Below, in pieces: positions 29,399 through 38,533 of a stretch of 64,000 bases of DNA (position 1 is the stretch's first letter; the number at the start of each line of letters is the position of its first letter). The stretch is from the NCBI RefSeq assembly GCF_003319115.1, contig NZ_QOHF01000001.1:248001-312000 (forward strand). The letters run 5' to 3'. The DNA is from Geodermatophilus sp. TF02-6. GTDB taxonomy: Bacteria; Actinomycetota; Actinomycetes; Mycobacteriales; Geodermatophilaceae. The position numbers and the translations under genes were made by a program. The notes beneath the pieces are model-generated. The model worked only from the letters and a program-made list of their open reading frames with translations. It made no database searches and was not told where the DNA came from.

Positions 29399-30448
29399 TC
29401 ACTCCGCGGAGGCCGCCCTCGTCACCCGGATCGACCGGGGGCTGCGGGTCCTCCGGGTCGGCACGATCTCACCCAGCTCGACCAGCCGCTCGACCGCGGC
29501 GTCCTTGTCGACCTGGGTGCGCACGTTGCCGCCCGACCACTCGCAGTGCAGCTCCCCCGCCGGCCCGGACCGGCCGCGCAGCCGTTCCCGGGCGTACTCC
29601 TTGTGGCGTCGGGCCTCCCCCTCGGCGGCGCGCCACCTGTCGTAGTCCTCGACGGCCTCGACGTAGTCCTCCTCGGTGACCGTCAGCCGCGACTGGCGGG
29701 AGAGGTCGCCCTCCGTCTCCGGGTCCACCGGTGGGCCCCAGCACAGGTCGAGGAACGGGCACCAGTCGCACATGGCGTCCACGCCGGGGCCGAAGCCGTC
29801 CCGGGGGACGGCGTCGACGCCGTCGTCCTCCACGGTGGCGTAGACCTCGGTCAGCCACAGGATCGCCTCGGCGGTCAGCAGCGGGTCGTAGTCGGCCTCG
29901 AAGACGACGTCCTCGCCGGAGTCCCGGGACAGGTAGCGCAGGCGCACCCCCTCGACACCGCACTCGGTCCCGACGGGCAGTCGGCGGTCGTGGGTCTGCC
30001 CGGTGCGCAGCAGCCAGGCGTAGAGGGCGACCTGGAACCAGTGCTTGGCCGGCACCCCGCGGGTGAGGACCCGCTCGAACCCGCCCCGGGAGGTGGTCTT
30101 GAGGTCTTCCACGACGGGGGCGTGCCACCAGTCGCAGCGGCCCTTGACCTGCTCCCCCGCGAGCGCCACCTCGGTCAGCCCGCCGTACTGCCGGCGCAGC
30201 GCGCGCAGCACCCCGCGGTGCAGCTCGGTGCCCAGGAAGGCCGGCAGGCCGGTGCGGGGGTTGGTGGGCCGGCGGCGGGCGATCCGGTAGGCCGCCCGGC
30301 GGCGGCACTCGCCCACCTCCGAGGCGCCGATCATCCGCTGGCGCGAGCGGGCCCGGCGGGCGTCCAGGTCGCGCACGGCGGCGGCCAGGCTGGGGGCGGC
30401 GCGCCGTTCGGCGGCGGTGGGGCGGGTGGGCAGGACGGCGGCGGTCAT
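29399..30448 (-). CDS. PD-(D/E)XK nuclease of the Cas4/RecB-like phage type
   Basis: 349 residues. RMIGASEVGECRRRAAYRIA at about 40-60 gives the first cluster Cys in the Cas4-like pattern; GRCDWWHAPVVEDLKTTS holds the active-site D and EDLK; KHWFQVALYAWLL is the QhxxY-like motif IV; CDWCPFLDLCW supplies three more cysteines, so an Fe-S cluster is likely. It would degrade one strand of DNA for recombination. It starts at ATG 30448 behind GAGGAGC, 98 bases after the end of the ATPase gene on the same strand. The pair resembles exonuclease-annealing modules of actinophages, but no other phage gene lies nearby. Confidence 0.78.
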   Translation of the reverse strand: MTAAVLPTRPTAAERRAAPSLAAAVRDLDARRARSRQRMIGASEVGECRRRAAYRIARRRPTNPRTGLPAFLGTELHRGVLRALRRQYGGLTEVALAGEQVKGRCDWWHAPVVEDLKTTSRGGFERVLTRGVPAKHWFQVALYAWLLRTGQTHDRRLPVGTECGVEGVRLRYLSRDSGEDVVFEADYDPLLTAEAILWLTEVYATVEDDGVDAVPRDGFGPGVDAMCDWCPFLDLCWGPPVDPETEGDLSRQSRLTVTEEDYVEAVEDYDRWRAAEGEARRHKEYARERLRGRSGPAGELHCEWSGGNVRTQVDKDAAVERLVELGEIVPTRRTRSPRSIRVTRAASAE

Positions 30449-30546
30449 GGCGCTCCTCGGGTCGGGGGTGGGCAGCGGGCCGCGGGGGTCGGCCCGGTCG
30501 GCGGGGTCTCGCCGACCGGACCGACCCCCTGCGGCGACCGCGTCGC

Positions 30547-31980
30547 TCAGGCCACGTCCTGTCCGCCGACCTCGATCTCCTGCTGCCCGGCCTCGCCGGA
30601 CCGCTGGGTCGCGATGACCTCGCGCACGAGCGCGGTCAGCCGCTTGGTCGCCACCTGCTCGGTGGGCCGGCCGAACCGGGCGGCGATCTGCTCCCCGGTC
30701 ACGTGGAGGGCCTCCAGGCTGGCGAGCACGCCGCGGCGGGCCGCGTTGGGCCGGCAGGCCTGCGGGTCGTCGGGGGTCGGCGAGGCGTCCAGGAGCGCCG
30801 GGGCCTTGGCGTCCTGGCCGGGAGCCGGCCGGGCAGCCGCGGCGCGGGCGGCCTCGACCACCGCGGCGGGCGTCGTGGGTGCGGCCGGAGCCGCCCGCCG
30901 TCCGGCCGGGTGGGCCTTCACCGACGCCTCGAGGAACTCCTCGTGCCGGGCCTGGATCAGCTCGGCGACGGTGTACTGGCCGGCCGGGGTCTCCACGTCG
31001 GCCTCGAGCAGCGCGCTGCGGTTGGCCTCGGCCCAGACCTCGCGCAGCTCGTCGTCGTCGCTCGCCGCGCGGATCCGCTGGGCCAGGGCGGCGGCCTCGG
31101 ACCTGCCGCGCCCGGTCGGGTTCTGGCCCGCCTGCTCGTGGCCGAGCAGCCCGCCGCCGTGGAAGGGGACCAGGTCGCGCACGTGCGCGGTGCCGGGGTC
31201 GCACTTGAGCGCGTCGAAGACCAGCCACTCCAGCAGCCGGCCGGTGGCCGCCGAGTCGGTGACCTCCTTGGCCGGGTCGGTGTTGGGCTTGATGCCGATG
31301 TGCACGCTGCGCGCGCCGACGATCAGCGGCCGCCGCCCGCGGCGCAGCCGCATCCACACCGTCGCCGCGTAGGGGAACTCCCGGTGGGTCTGCACCGACC
31401 AGGTCTTCTGCCCCTCGACGGGACGACCGTTGGCGTCGACCTCGGTGACCTCCTTGCCGCGGGCGGTCACCACGACGATGCCGGGGAAGGTCAGCAGCTC
31501 GGTCTGCAGCTTGCGCCAGCGGGCGCCGGCGTCGTTCCACAGGTTCTGGCTGATGGTGACCTCGGCGTTGGGGTCGCGCTTGAGCAGCTCGCGGTTGCGG
31601 GCCGACTTCGCGGCGCGCTCGCTGGCCCAGTCCTTGAGGCCGTCCCAGATGGCCGAGCCGGTGTCGATGCCGAGCACCACCGGGGGTTCGCCGGCGTCGG
31701 CCGCACGGCGGGCCTCGGACTTGACCGCCTGCACCGCGGCCAGCACCGCGGCGTAGGAGCCGTCGTGCTCGATGAGCTGGTAGTTCGCGCCGGGGATCGC
31801 GCCGTACTCGTCGCCGGCGCCCTCGTTGAGGTCGATCCAGTACAGCGCGCCGATCCGGTCGCTGGCGCTGAACTGGGCCAGGGCCCACGACTTGCCGGCC
31901 TTCTCCTCACCCTCCAGGAGGATGCAGGGCCAGGGCACTCGACCGGTGGGCTTGCGGGTCTTCAGGCCGGAGACGGCCAT
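30547..31980 (-). CDS. RecA-like AAA ATPase (phage Sak4-like)
   Basis: 477 residues. The Walker A is in LLEGEEKAGKSWALAQF near residue 22-38, Walker B-like VVLGIDTGSAIWDGL at about 100, and a later arginine-rich stretch WMRLRRGRRP could be an Arg finger. This matches phage nucleotide-binding proteins of the Sak4 type, which anneal or load ssDNA during recombination. The C-terminal third (300-477) is a linker rich in Ala/Pro plus a small helical domain (LEALHVTGEQIAARFGRPTE). ATG at 31980 has AAGGAG upstream. TGTCGAC occurs twice 17 bases apart just before the start (31992, 32009), a possible operator. Confidence 0.75.
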   Translation of the reverse strand: MAVSGLKTRKPTGRVPWPCILLEGEEKAGKSWALAQFSASDRIGALYWIDLNEGAGDEYGAIPGANYQLIEHDGSYAAVLAAVQAVKSEARRAADAGEPPVVLGIDTGSAIWDGLKDWASERAAKSARNRELLKRDPNAEVTISQNLWNDAGARWRKLQTELLTFPGIVVVTARGKEVTEVDANGRPVEGQKTWSVQTHREFPYAATVWMRLRRGRRPLIVGARSVHIGIKPNTDPAKEVTDSAATGRLLEWLVFDALKCDPGTAHVRDLVPFHGGGLLGHEQAGQNPTGRGRSEAAALAQRIRAASDDDELREVWAEANRSALLEADVETPAGQYTVAELIQARHEEFLEASVKAHPAGRRAAPAAPTTPAAVVEAARAAAARPAPGQDAKAPALLDASPTPDDPQACRPNAARRGVLASLEALHVTGEQIAARFGRPTEQVATKRLTALVREVIATQRSGEAGQQEIEVGGQDVA

Positions 31981-32343
31981 GGTGAACTCCTTGTCGACAC
32001 GGGGAAGATGTCGACTCCGAAGCTACGGAGAGGGTGTGACAAGTTGACCGCGCGCCGGTCTGCACCCCTCCGGGCCGGCCGTGGCAGAAGTCCAGCTCAG
32101 GGGCTCGTCCCGCACGAGTTCCAGCACACGGGCGCCGGCTGTTCGCTGTTGGCAGAATCCGATGACGACCGCGGGGACGGCGACGGGGTGCCACCGGCAC
32201 TCATCGCCCTGGAGCCACCTGCCCCCCGGGACCGCGACTCCCGCGGTGAGCACCGCCGTCCCCCGGTGGTCACCGCTCCCTCGCCTTCGACGACGACGAC
32301 GACGACGACGCCACCAGCTCGGCGGAGGCGTCGGACGGCACGG
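31981..32343. other. Intergenic region with TGTCGAC pair and (CGA)n tract
   Basis: No frame here looks coding. The ATPase side has TGTCGAC at 31992-31998 and 32009-32015 and a small inverted repeat CTCCG/CGGAG (32015-32030). The permease side has an uninterrupted CGA trinucleotide run of over seven units at 32288-32310. The middle (32040-32280) shows no repeat, tRNA or hairpin that I can support. Confidence 0.5.
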
Positions 32344-33873
32344 TCACTCGTCGAACACGAGGGCAGGGGTGTCGGGCCGCAGCATCTCCCCACGGAAGAA
32401 CTCCGGGTGCCGTCTGCGCCAGAGCAGCATGAGCACCACCCCGGCCAGCAGCAGGCCGCTCCCGATGACGAACACGCTGCCGACCCCGAACACCGACGAG
32501 CCGCTGCCGTAGGCCGGGTCGAGGGTGTCCACCGCCGTCTGCACGAACACCGCGGTGAGCATGAGGGCGCCGAGCAGCGGGAGGACCCCCTTGAACAGCA
32601 GGTCGCGGGCGCTGCGGCGCAGCTCGCGGCGGAAGTGCCAGACGCAGGCGAACGCGGTGAGTCCGTAGTAGAAGCAGATCATCAGCCCCAGCGCGTAGAT
32701 GGTGTCGATGAGGACGTTCTGGCTGATCAGCGTCATGCCCACGTAGAACGCCGCCGTCCCGGCGCCGGCGACGAGCGTCGCGGTCGACGGGGTGAGGAAG
32801 CGAGGGTGCACCTCGGCCAGCCGGCGCGGCAGCGCGCCGTAGGTGGCCATGGCCAGCATCGTGCGGGTCGGCGGCAGGAACGTCGTCTGCAGCGAGGAGG
32901 CCGAGCTGGCGACGACGGCGAGGAACAGCAGGAAGGCCAGCCCGGGGCCCATGACCGGCCCGGCCAGCGCGGCGAAGACGTTGTCCTCGGTCTCGGGGTT
33001 GCCCAGGCCCGTGCCCTCGGTGCCGACCCCGGCGTAGACCTGCACCGCGATCGCGACGCCGAGGTAGGTGACGATGATGACCAGCATCGTGACCAGCGCC
33101 GCGCGGCCGGGCGTCCGGGCGCTGCCGGCGGTCTCCTCGTTGACCGTCAGGCAGGTGTCCCAACCCCAGTAGATGAACAGCGACAGCGACAGGCCGGCGG
33201 TGAAGGCGCTGAACGAGGGAATGGCGGTCGGGTCCAGCCAGGAGACGTCGAAGGAGGTGCTGCCCGCCGCGTCCGGGGCCTTGACCAGCGCGAGGACGGC
33301 GAACAGCGCCAGGACCGCCATCTGGAAGCCGACCAGGACGTACTGCAGCCGCTTGGTGACCTCGACGCCGCGGTAGGTGATCCAGGTGGCCAGCGCGACG
33401 AAGGCCACGCAGGTGAGCACGTTGACCAGGGTGTCGTCCCCGAGCCCGGCCACCCACTCCGAGCCGGTGACCTCACCGAGCAGCAGGTAGAAGAAGGAGA
33501 CCGCGACCCCGGCCAGGTTGGACAGCACGATGATCGTGGCCAGCAGGGCGCCCCAGCCGCACAGCCAGCCGAGGTAGGGGTTGAACGCCTTCGTCGTCCA
33601 GGTGAACGACGTGCCGCAGTCCGGCGCCACCCGGTTGAGCTCCCGGTAGGCGTAGGCGACCAGCAGCATCGGGAGGAACCCGGCGAGGAAGACCGCCGGC
33701 ATCTGCAGGCCGACCTCGGCCACGGTCGGGCCGAGCGTCGCGGTGAGCGCGTAGACCGGCGCGATGCTCGACACGCCGAGGACGACGCTGGCCAGCAGGC
33801 CCACGGAGTTCGTCGACAGGCCCTTGGCCCGGAGATCGGCGTGGCCGGTCGCCGGCCGCTGCTCCACCGTCAT
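32344..33873 (-). CDS. APC-family amino acid/polyamine permease
   Basis: 509 residues with about 12 membrane segments from residue 25 to 485. The N-terminal SSIAPVYALTATLGPTVAEV is the substrate-binding TM1 block, and RELNRVAPDCGTSFTWTTKA and IYWGWDTCLTVNEET are hallmark loops of actinobacterial APC transporters for amines or amino acids. ATG 33873 is preceded by GAGGAGG. It sits opposite the agmatinase and amine oxidase genes, and a second APC permease lies at 39143, so uptake of agmatine, putrescine or an aromatic amine is likely. The 258 bases upstream hold its promoter and the end of a TetR fragment; no operator is obvious. Confidence 0.88.
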   Translation of the reverse strand: MTVEQRPATGHADLRAKGLSTNSVGLLASVVLGVSSIAPVYALTATLGPTVAEVGLQMPAVFLAGFLPMLLVAYAYRELNRVAPDCGTSFTWTTKAFNPYLGWLCGWGALLATIIVLSNLAGVAVSFFYLLLGEVTGSEWVAGLGDDTLVNVLTCVAFVALATWITYRGVEVTKRLQYVLVGFQMAVLALFAVLALVKAPDAAGSTSFDVSWLDPTAIPSFSAFTAGLSLSLFIYWGWDTCLTVNEETAGSARTPGRAALVTMLVIIVTYLGVAIAVQVYAGVGTEGTGLGNPETEDNVFAALAGPVMGPGLAFLLFLAVVASSASSLQTTFLPPTRTMLAMATYGALPRRLAEVHPRFLTPSTATLVAGAGTAAFYVGMTLISQNVLIDTIYALGLMICFYYGLTAFACVWHFRRELRRSARDLLFKGVLPLLGALMLTAVFVQTAVDTLDPAYGSGSSVFGVGSVFVIGSGLLLAGVVLMLLWRRRHPEFFRGEMLRPDTPALVFDE

Positions 33874-34131
33874 GCGGTCCTCCTCGTCGCGCCGCCCGCA
33901 CGGCGCACCCGGTCCCGGCGGTGTGCCGGGTGTCACACGCAGCCAGCCACACGGCCGCCCCTCGGGAAAGAGGCCGTCGTGTACACCCGGCGCTGACGGC
34001 ATCGACACTCCGGCACGGATCCCGGCGCCGACGTCCCGTTCGACGACTGCTTCGTGCGCGTGACGTAGGCGTGCCTGCTCTTTCCACACCTCGACGCCGG
34101 GGTCGGACGGGCCTCCCGGGTGACGAGGGAC

Positions 34132-34530
34132 TCAGTCAGGACGGCCGGGAAGCCGGCTCCGCATGCCCGCGAGGAGCGCCTCCAGGCCGAGCTGGAACGC
34201 CGCGTCGGCCCGGGCCCGCCCACGCGGGGCCGCCCGGAGTGCGGCGTCCAGGACCGGCGTGTCGCCGCGGTCGACCCGCCAGACCTCAGCAGGCGCGGCG
34301 AGGTCGAACGCCGCCCCGAGCGCGTAGCTGTCCAGCACGCTGACCCACAGCATGACCTGGTCCTCGGGGAAACCGGCTCCGCCGAGCAGGGCGGCCACGC
34401 GGTCGTAACCGCGCAGGACCGACCCCGCGGTCATCGTCTGCTCGGTGAGCAGCGGGATGAGGCTCGGGTGCTCGGCGAGCGCCCGCCGGTAGGACCGCAG
34501 CCACGTCGCCACCGCGGAGCCGCCGTCCAC
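34132..34530 (-). pseudogene. TetR-type regulator C-terminal fragment lacking the DNA-binding domain
   Basis: 132 residues resembling the tetracycline-repressor-class C-terminal domain: ATWLRSYRRALAEHPSLIPL, LRGYDRVAALLGGAGF, AFQLGLEALLAGMRSRL. No helix-turn-helix is encoded upstream in any frame; the sequence before it is an 18-bp tandem duplication (34511-34546) and then the promoter of the agmatinase gene. A complete family member would be about 200 residues. The frame keeps good codon bias, so the loss may be recent, or the gene survives as a ligand-binding domain. I treat it as truncated. Confidence 0.6.
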
Positions 34531-34546
34531 CGCGGAGCCGCCGTCC
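34511..34546. repeat. 18-bp tandem duplication at the broken end of the TetR fragment
   Basis: ACCGCGGAGCCGCCGTCC occurs twice back to back. It encodes a doubled GGSAVD on the minus strand at the N-terminal edge of the TetR fragment. Its location at the break suggests slippage or a deletion scar. Confidence 0.8.
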
Positions 34547-34629
34547 GGGGTTGAGCCGACGGCTGCGACGGGTCGACATGCTCACTCGGGCATGGCCGGT
34601 TCCAGCGACGCAGACCCCTGGGCAATCCC

Positions 34630-34675
34630 GATCCCGTCGTCTACAGTGTTCTCGATTACGGATTCCGTCGTCTGC
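34630..34675. promoter_or_regulatory. Operator-like repeats upstream of the agmatinase gene
   Basis: GATCCCGTCGTCTAC (34630-34644) and GATTCCGTCGTCTGC (34661-34675) match at 13 of 15 positions, 31 bases (about three turns) apart. GATTACGGATTCCGTCGTC at 34654-34672 is a loose palindrome that matches the site at 38534-38552 upstream of the Lrp gene (14 of 19). Lrp-type regulators bind such phased sites. Confidence 0.5.
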
Positions 34676-34706
34676 CGCCGACATCTCGAGCAGGTGGATG
34701 GGTGCG

Positions 34707-35846
34707 ATGACCGGATCCCGGGCTCCTGGACAGTCATCCCCGACCCCCTCCGCACGACCGATCGGACCTCGACCGATGACGCGCTACGGCCCCCAGTACG
34801 GGCCCGACATCACCTACCTCGGTATCGACCGCTGCGACCTCGGCGACCCGGGATCCCTCGCCGGAGCGGACGTCGTCGTCCTCGGCGCGCCCTTCGACGG
34901 CGGCACCTCCCACCGCCCGGGCACCCGCTTCGGTCCGCAGGCGATCCGGATGACCGACTACCTGGCGCACGACGGCTCGCGGCCGAGCCTGGCGCTGCGC
35001 ACCGACGGGCTGCGGGACCTGCGCGTCCTCGACGCCGGTGACGTCGAGATGTACTCCGGCGACATCGAGACGGCCCTGCCGGCGCTCGAGGCCGCGGTGG
35101 AGACGGTGGCCCGGGCCGGCGCCATCCCCGTCGTCCTGGGCGGTGACCACTCGATCGCCTTCCCCGACGCCAAGGGTGTGGCCAACGTCCTCGGCCACGG
35201 CCGGGTCTCGATGATCCACTTCGACGCGCACGCCGACACCGGCGACATCGAGTTCGGCTCCCTGTGGGGGCACGGCCAGCCGATGCGCCGGCTGATCGAG
35301 TCCGGGGCGCTGCGCGGCGACCGGTTCCTGCAGATCGGCCTGCGCGGCTACTGGCCCCCGCCCGAGACGCTGGACTGGATGGCCGCCCAGCGGATGCGCT
35401 CGTACGAGATGACCGAGATCGGGCATCGGGGGCTGGAGGAGTGCCTCACCGAGGCCGCACGGATCGCCACCGACGAGTGCGACGGCGTCTTCCTCTCCGT
35501 CGACATCGACGTCTGCGACCCCGGGCACGCGCCCGGCACCGGCACCCCGGAGCCCGGCGGGCTCACCGCCCGCCAGCTGCTGGACTCCGTGCGCCGCATC
35601 TGCCTCGAGCTGCCCGTGGTGGGCGTCGACGTCGTGGAGGTCAGCCCGCCCTACGACCACGCCGACATCACCGCGGCCCTGGCCAACCGGGTCGTCCTCG
35701 AGGCGCTGTCGGCCATCGCCCGCCGCCGCCGCGACGCCCGCGACGGCACCCTGTCCTCTTCCGCCGATCCCGGAACCCCCTCCCGGGCCTGGGACCCCGC
35801 CCTCCCCCTGCTCGCCGACCGACCCGCTCCGGAGGACCAGTCATGA
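34707..35846 (+). CDS. Agmatinase/guanidino-acid ureohydrolase
   Basis: Arginase-fold metalloenzyme of up to 379 residues. Mn ligands are visible in GGDHS, HFDAHADT and SVDIDVCDPGHAPG, in standard order. The family releases urea from agmatine (giving putrescine) or from guanidinobutyrate (giving GABA); the GGTSHRPGTRFGPQAIR block is general to both. The start is uncertain: ATG 34707 has AGGTGG 9 bases upstream, while ATG 34776 (MTRYGPQYGPD) is where clear similarity begins; a 34698 ATG also exists. The amine oxidase start overlaps its stop (ATGA), so the product amine could pass straight to oxidation. Confidence 0.87.
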   Translation: MTGSRAPGQSSPTPSARPIGPRPMTRYGPQYGPDITYLGIDRCDLGDPGSLAGADVVVLGAPFDGGTSHRPGTRFGPQAIRMTDYLAHDGSRPSLALRTDGLRDLRVLDAGDVEMYSGDIETALPALEAAVETVARAGAIPVVLGGDHSIAFPDAKGVANVLGHGRVSMIHFDAHADTGDIEFGSLWGHGQPMRRLIESGALRGDRFLQIGLRGYWPPPETLDWMAAQRMRSYEMTEIGHRGLEECLTEAARIATDECDGVFLSVDIDVCDPGHAPGTGTPEPGGLTARQLLDSVRRICLELPVVGVDVVEVSPPYDHADITAALANRVVLEALSAIARRRRDARDGTLSSSADPGTPSRAWDPALPLLADRPAPEDQS

Positions 35847-37735
35847 CCGCGCACCCGCTCGACCCGCTGTCCGCCGACGAGTTCCGCGCGGCGGCGGCCG
35901 TCCTCCGACGGGACGAGGCCGTCGACGAGCGGTGGCGGTTCGCCTCGATCGAGCTGCGCGAGCCGGCCAAGGACGTCGTCCGCGCCTTCCGGCCCGGGGA
36001 CCCGATCCGCCGCGAGGCCCGGGTCACGTGCTGGAGCCGCGACGAGGGGACGCCGTACAAGGCGGTGGTCTCGCTGACCGACGACGCCGTCCTGTCCTGG
36101 GAGGCGGTCCCGGGCGAGCAGGCCAACATGACCCTCGACGAGTGGCACGAGGCCCACGAGGTGCTGATCGAGCACCCCGACGTGGTCGCCGCGCTGGCGA
36201 AGCGTGGGATCACCGACCTCGACCTGGTGCTCATCGACACCTGGGCCTACGGCCACTCGCTGATCCCCGAGGGCCTGCAGGACCGCCGGGTCGGCTGGAC
36301 CGACGTCTGGGTCCGCTCGGTGCCCGAGGGCAACCCGTACGCCAACCCGGTGAGCGGCCTGCACTTCGTCGTCGACCTCAACACCATGGAGCTGCTCCAG
36401 GTCGAGGACACCCCGCCGCCGGCCCGGCCGGACGTCATGGGCGAGTACGTGCCCGCCCTGGTGCCCGGCCTGCAGCAGCGCAGCGACGTCAAGCCGCTGG
36501 AGATCACCCAGCCCGAGGGTGTCTCGTTCACCCTCGACGGCCACGAGCTGCGCTGGCAGAACTGGACGATGCGGCTGGGCTTCAACCACCGCGAGGGCCT
36601 GGTGCTGCACCGGGTGGGCTACGCCGACGGCGACGAGGTGCGGCCGATCGCCCACCGGCTGTCGTTCGCCGAGATGGTCGTCCCCTACCGCGACCCGAGC
36701 CCCGACCACCACCGGCGGACCGCCTTCGACATCGGCGAGTGGGGCCTGGGCTTCATGACCACGTCGCTGCGGCTGGGGTGCGACTGCCTCGGCGAGATCA
36801 CCTACGTCGACGCCGTCCTGCACGACAGCCGCGGCGAGCCCTACACCATCGAGAACGCCATCTGCCTGCACGAGGAGGACGACGGCGTGCTGTGGAAGCA
36901 CGTCGACGAGCGGGCCGGGGCGGAGGTGCGCCGGTCGCGGCGGATGGTCGTGTCCTTCTCCGCGACCGTGGCCAACTACGAGTACCTGACCTACTGGCGC
37001 TTCTACCAGGACGGCACCATCGAGTGCGAGGTCCGGGCCACCGGCATCATGGTCACCAGCGCGTTCGACGACAGTCCCCCGCCGTACGGCTCGGTGGTCG
37101 ACGAGCGCACCTACGCCCCGTTCCACCAGCACTTCATCGTCGCCCGCATGGACATGGAGGTCGACGGGCCGGAGAACACCGTCGTCGTCTCCGAGAGCGA
37201 GGCCCTCCCCGTCTCCGACGAGAACCCCTACGGGCTGGCCCTGGTGCAGCGCAGCCGCCCGCTGCTCACCGAGTCCGAGGGGAGGCAGGACGTCGACTGG
37301 GCGAGCCAGCGCAGCTGGAAGGTGGTCAACCGCGGCCGGACGAGCCGGCTGGGCACGCCGACCGGGTACAAGCTCGTCCCCTCGGCGTCGATCCCGGCGC
37401 TGGCCGACCCCAGCGCGCCGTTCCTGCAGCGCGCCGAGGCCGTCGAGCACCCCCTGTGGGTCACCCGGTACGCGGAGGACGAGCGCTGGCCCTCCGGCGA
37501 GTTCTGCAACCAGAGCCGCCGGGACGCCGGGCTGCCCGAGTGGATCAAGGCCGACCGGTCGATCGCCGACACCGACATCGTGCTCTGGCACGTGTTCGGC
37601 ATCCACCACATCACCCGGCCCGAGGACTGGCCGGTCATGCCGGTCGACGTGGTGAGCTTCTCGCTCAAGCCGGTCGGGTTCTTCGACCGCAACCCGGCCC
37701 TCGACGTGCCGCCGAGCCCCTCCCGCTGCCATTGA
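35843..37735 (+). CDS. Copper-containing primary amine oxidase
   Basis: 630 residues, the size of the Arthrobacter enzyme. The topaquinone precursor is Tyr379 in SATVANYEYLTYW; the catalytic base Asp296 is in FDIGEWG; copper ligands are His428 and His430 (HQHF) and His589 in IHHITRPEDWP. It converts R-CH2-NH2 to aldehyde, ammonia and hydrogen peroxide. Preferred amine cannot be read directly; phenethylamine/tyramine-type enzymes look alike. No signal peptide, so cytoplasmic. Coupled (ATGA) to the agmatinase gene; a hairpin at 37742-37790 ends the operon. Aldehyde dehydrogenases at 55439 and 57055 could use its product. Confidence 0.92.
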   Translation: MTAHPLDPLSADEFRAAAAVLRRDEAVDERWRFASIELREPAKDVVRAFRPGDPIRREARVTCWSRDEGTPYKAVVSLTDDAVLSWEAVPGEQANMTLDEWHEAHEVLIEHPDVVAALAKRGITDLDLVLIDTWAYGHSLIPEGLQDRRVGWTDVWVRSVPEGNPYANPVSGLHFVVDLNTMELLQVEDTPPPARPDVMGEYVPALVPGLQQRSDVKPLEITQPEGVSFTLDGHELRWQNWTMRLGFNHREGLVLHRVGYADGDEVRPIAHRLSFAEMVVPYRDPSPDHHRRTAFDIGEWGLGFMTTSLRLGCDCLGEITYVDAVLHDSRGEPYTIENAICLHEEDDGVLWKHVDERAGAEVRRSRRMVVSFSATVANYEYLTYWRFYQDGTIECEVRATGIMVTSAFDDSPPPYGSVVDERTYAPFHQHFIVARMDMEVDGPENTVVVSESEALPVSDENPYGLALVQRSRPLLTESEGRQDVDWASQRSWKVVNRGRTSRLGTPTGYKLVPSASIPALADPSAPFLQRAEAVEHPLWVTRYAEDERWPSGEFCNQSRRDAGLPEWIKADRSIADTDIVLWHVFGIHHITRPEDWPVMPVDVVSFSLKPVGFFDRNPALDVPPSPSRCH

Positions 37736-37741
37736 GGAGGA

Positions 37742-37846
37742 CCCCCTCCTCCCCACCCTTCGCACGCTCAGGGCGGGGCCCTGGAGGGGGCCGCCCCTCC
37801 TCGCCACCCCTCCACACGCTCAGGGCGGGGCCCGGGACGGGGTCGC
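37742..37846. terminator. Hairpin plus imperfect ~51-bp direct repeat between convergent genes
   Basis: CCCCCTCC (37742-37749) pairs with GGAGGGGG (37783-37790). The 51-base block starting at 37746 is repeated imperfectly from 37797, both containing CACGCTCAGGGCGGGGCC. It lies between the convergent amine oxidase and Lrp genes. A related block (AGGACCCCCTTGC to GCAAGGGGGCCGC) occurs at 41961-42018, so this may be a dispersed REP-like terminator. Confidence 0.55.
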
Positions 37847-37951
37847 CCTCCACCTCCGGTGGCCGCCTGGCCGAGATGCCGGCCCGGTCCGCGGAGTGGC
37901 GGGGCAGGGACCACCCCCGGTCGACGTGACCGACGGCCGCCGGAGCCGGGC

Positions 37952-38446
37952 TCACCCGCCTGGCAGCGCCGTCGGTCCCTCGGTTCGCGGGGTACCCCAG
38001 GCGTAGGTCTGCTTGCGCAGGCCGAGGTACAGGAACGTATCGGTCGACGTGACCCCCTCGACGGCGCGGATGCGGGCCACCAGGTCGAGCAGCTGGTCGT
38101 CGTCCTCGCACACGACCTCGGCGATGACGTCGATCGACCCGGCGGTGATGACCACGTAGTCGACCTCCGCGAAGTCGGCGAGCCGGTCGGCGACGGCCCG
38201 GGCGTCTGCGCTGGTGCGGACGCCGACCATGGCCTGCCGGGAGAAGCCCAGCTGCAGCGGGTCGGTGACCGCCACGATCTGCATGACGCCGGCGTCCAGC
38301 AGCCGCTGCACGCGCTGGCGGACCGCCGCCTCCGACAGCCCCACCGCCGTGGCGATGCGGGCGTACGGACGGCGCCCGTCCTCCTGGAGCTGTTCGACGA
38401 TGGCGCGCGAGACGTCGTCCAGCACGAACCGCCCCCGGATGGTCAT
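37952..38446 (-). CDS. Lrp/AsnC-family transcriptional regulator
   Basis: 164 residues: winged helix at about 8-60 (LDDVSRAIVEQLQEDGRRPY, ARIATAVGLSEAAVRQRVQR) and a RAM effector domain (VDYVVITAGSIDVIAEVVCE, EGVTSTDTFLYLGLRKQTYA). The start is ATG 38446, where family similarity begins; a longer frame to 38578 is promoter sequence. Such regulators form octamers and respond to amino acids or amines. Location beside agmatinase, amine oxidase and permeases suggests it controls amine use. A palindromic site lies 88 bases upstream (38534), and relatives of that site occur at 34654 and 40700. Confidence 0.87.
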   Translation of the reverse strand: MTIRGRFVLDDVSRAIVEQLQEDGRRPYARIATAVGLSEAAVRQRVQRLLDAGVMQIVAVTDPLQLGFSRQAMVGVRTSADARAVADRLADFAEVDYVVITAGSIDVIAEVVCEDDDQLLDLVARIRAVEGVTSTDTFLYLGLRKQTYAWGTPRTEGPTALPGG

Positions 38447-38533
38447 CCCCGGATCGTATCGACGGGCGCCGCTCACGGGCTCGTCCGTCCGGGTGGCATC
38501 TCGCTGCGGTTCCGCCATCCCAGCAGGCCATCC

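Noticed and set aside
32288-32310. CGA-repeat tract as a functional microsatellite
   Set aside because: Short trinucleotide runs of this kind are common in DNA this rich in G and C; nothing ties it to a gene start or regulator.
31981-32343. tRNA or phage att site beside the recombination gene pair
   Set aside because: I could find no cloverleaf and no matching direct repeat on the other side of the pair (29390-29400).
30703-33996. 1097-codon plus-strand frame across the ATPase and permease genes
   Set aside because: Low-complexity translation with no domain, opposite two genes with clear family motifs.
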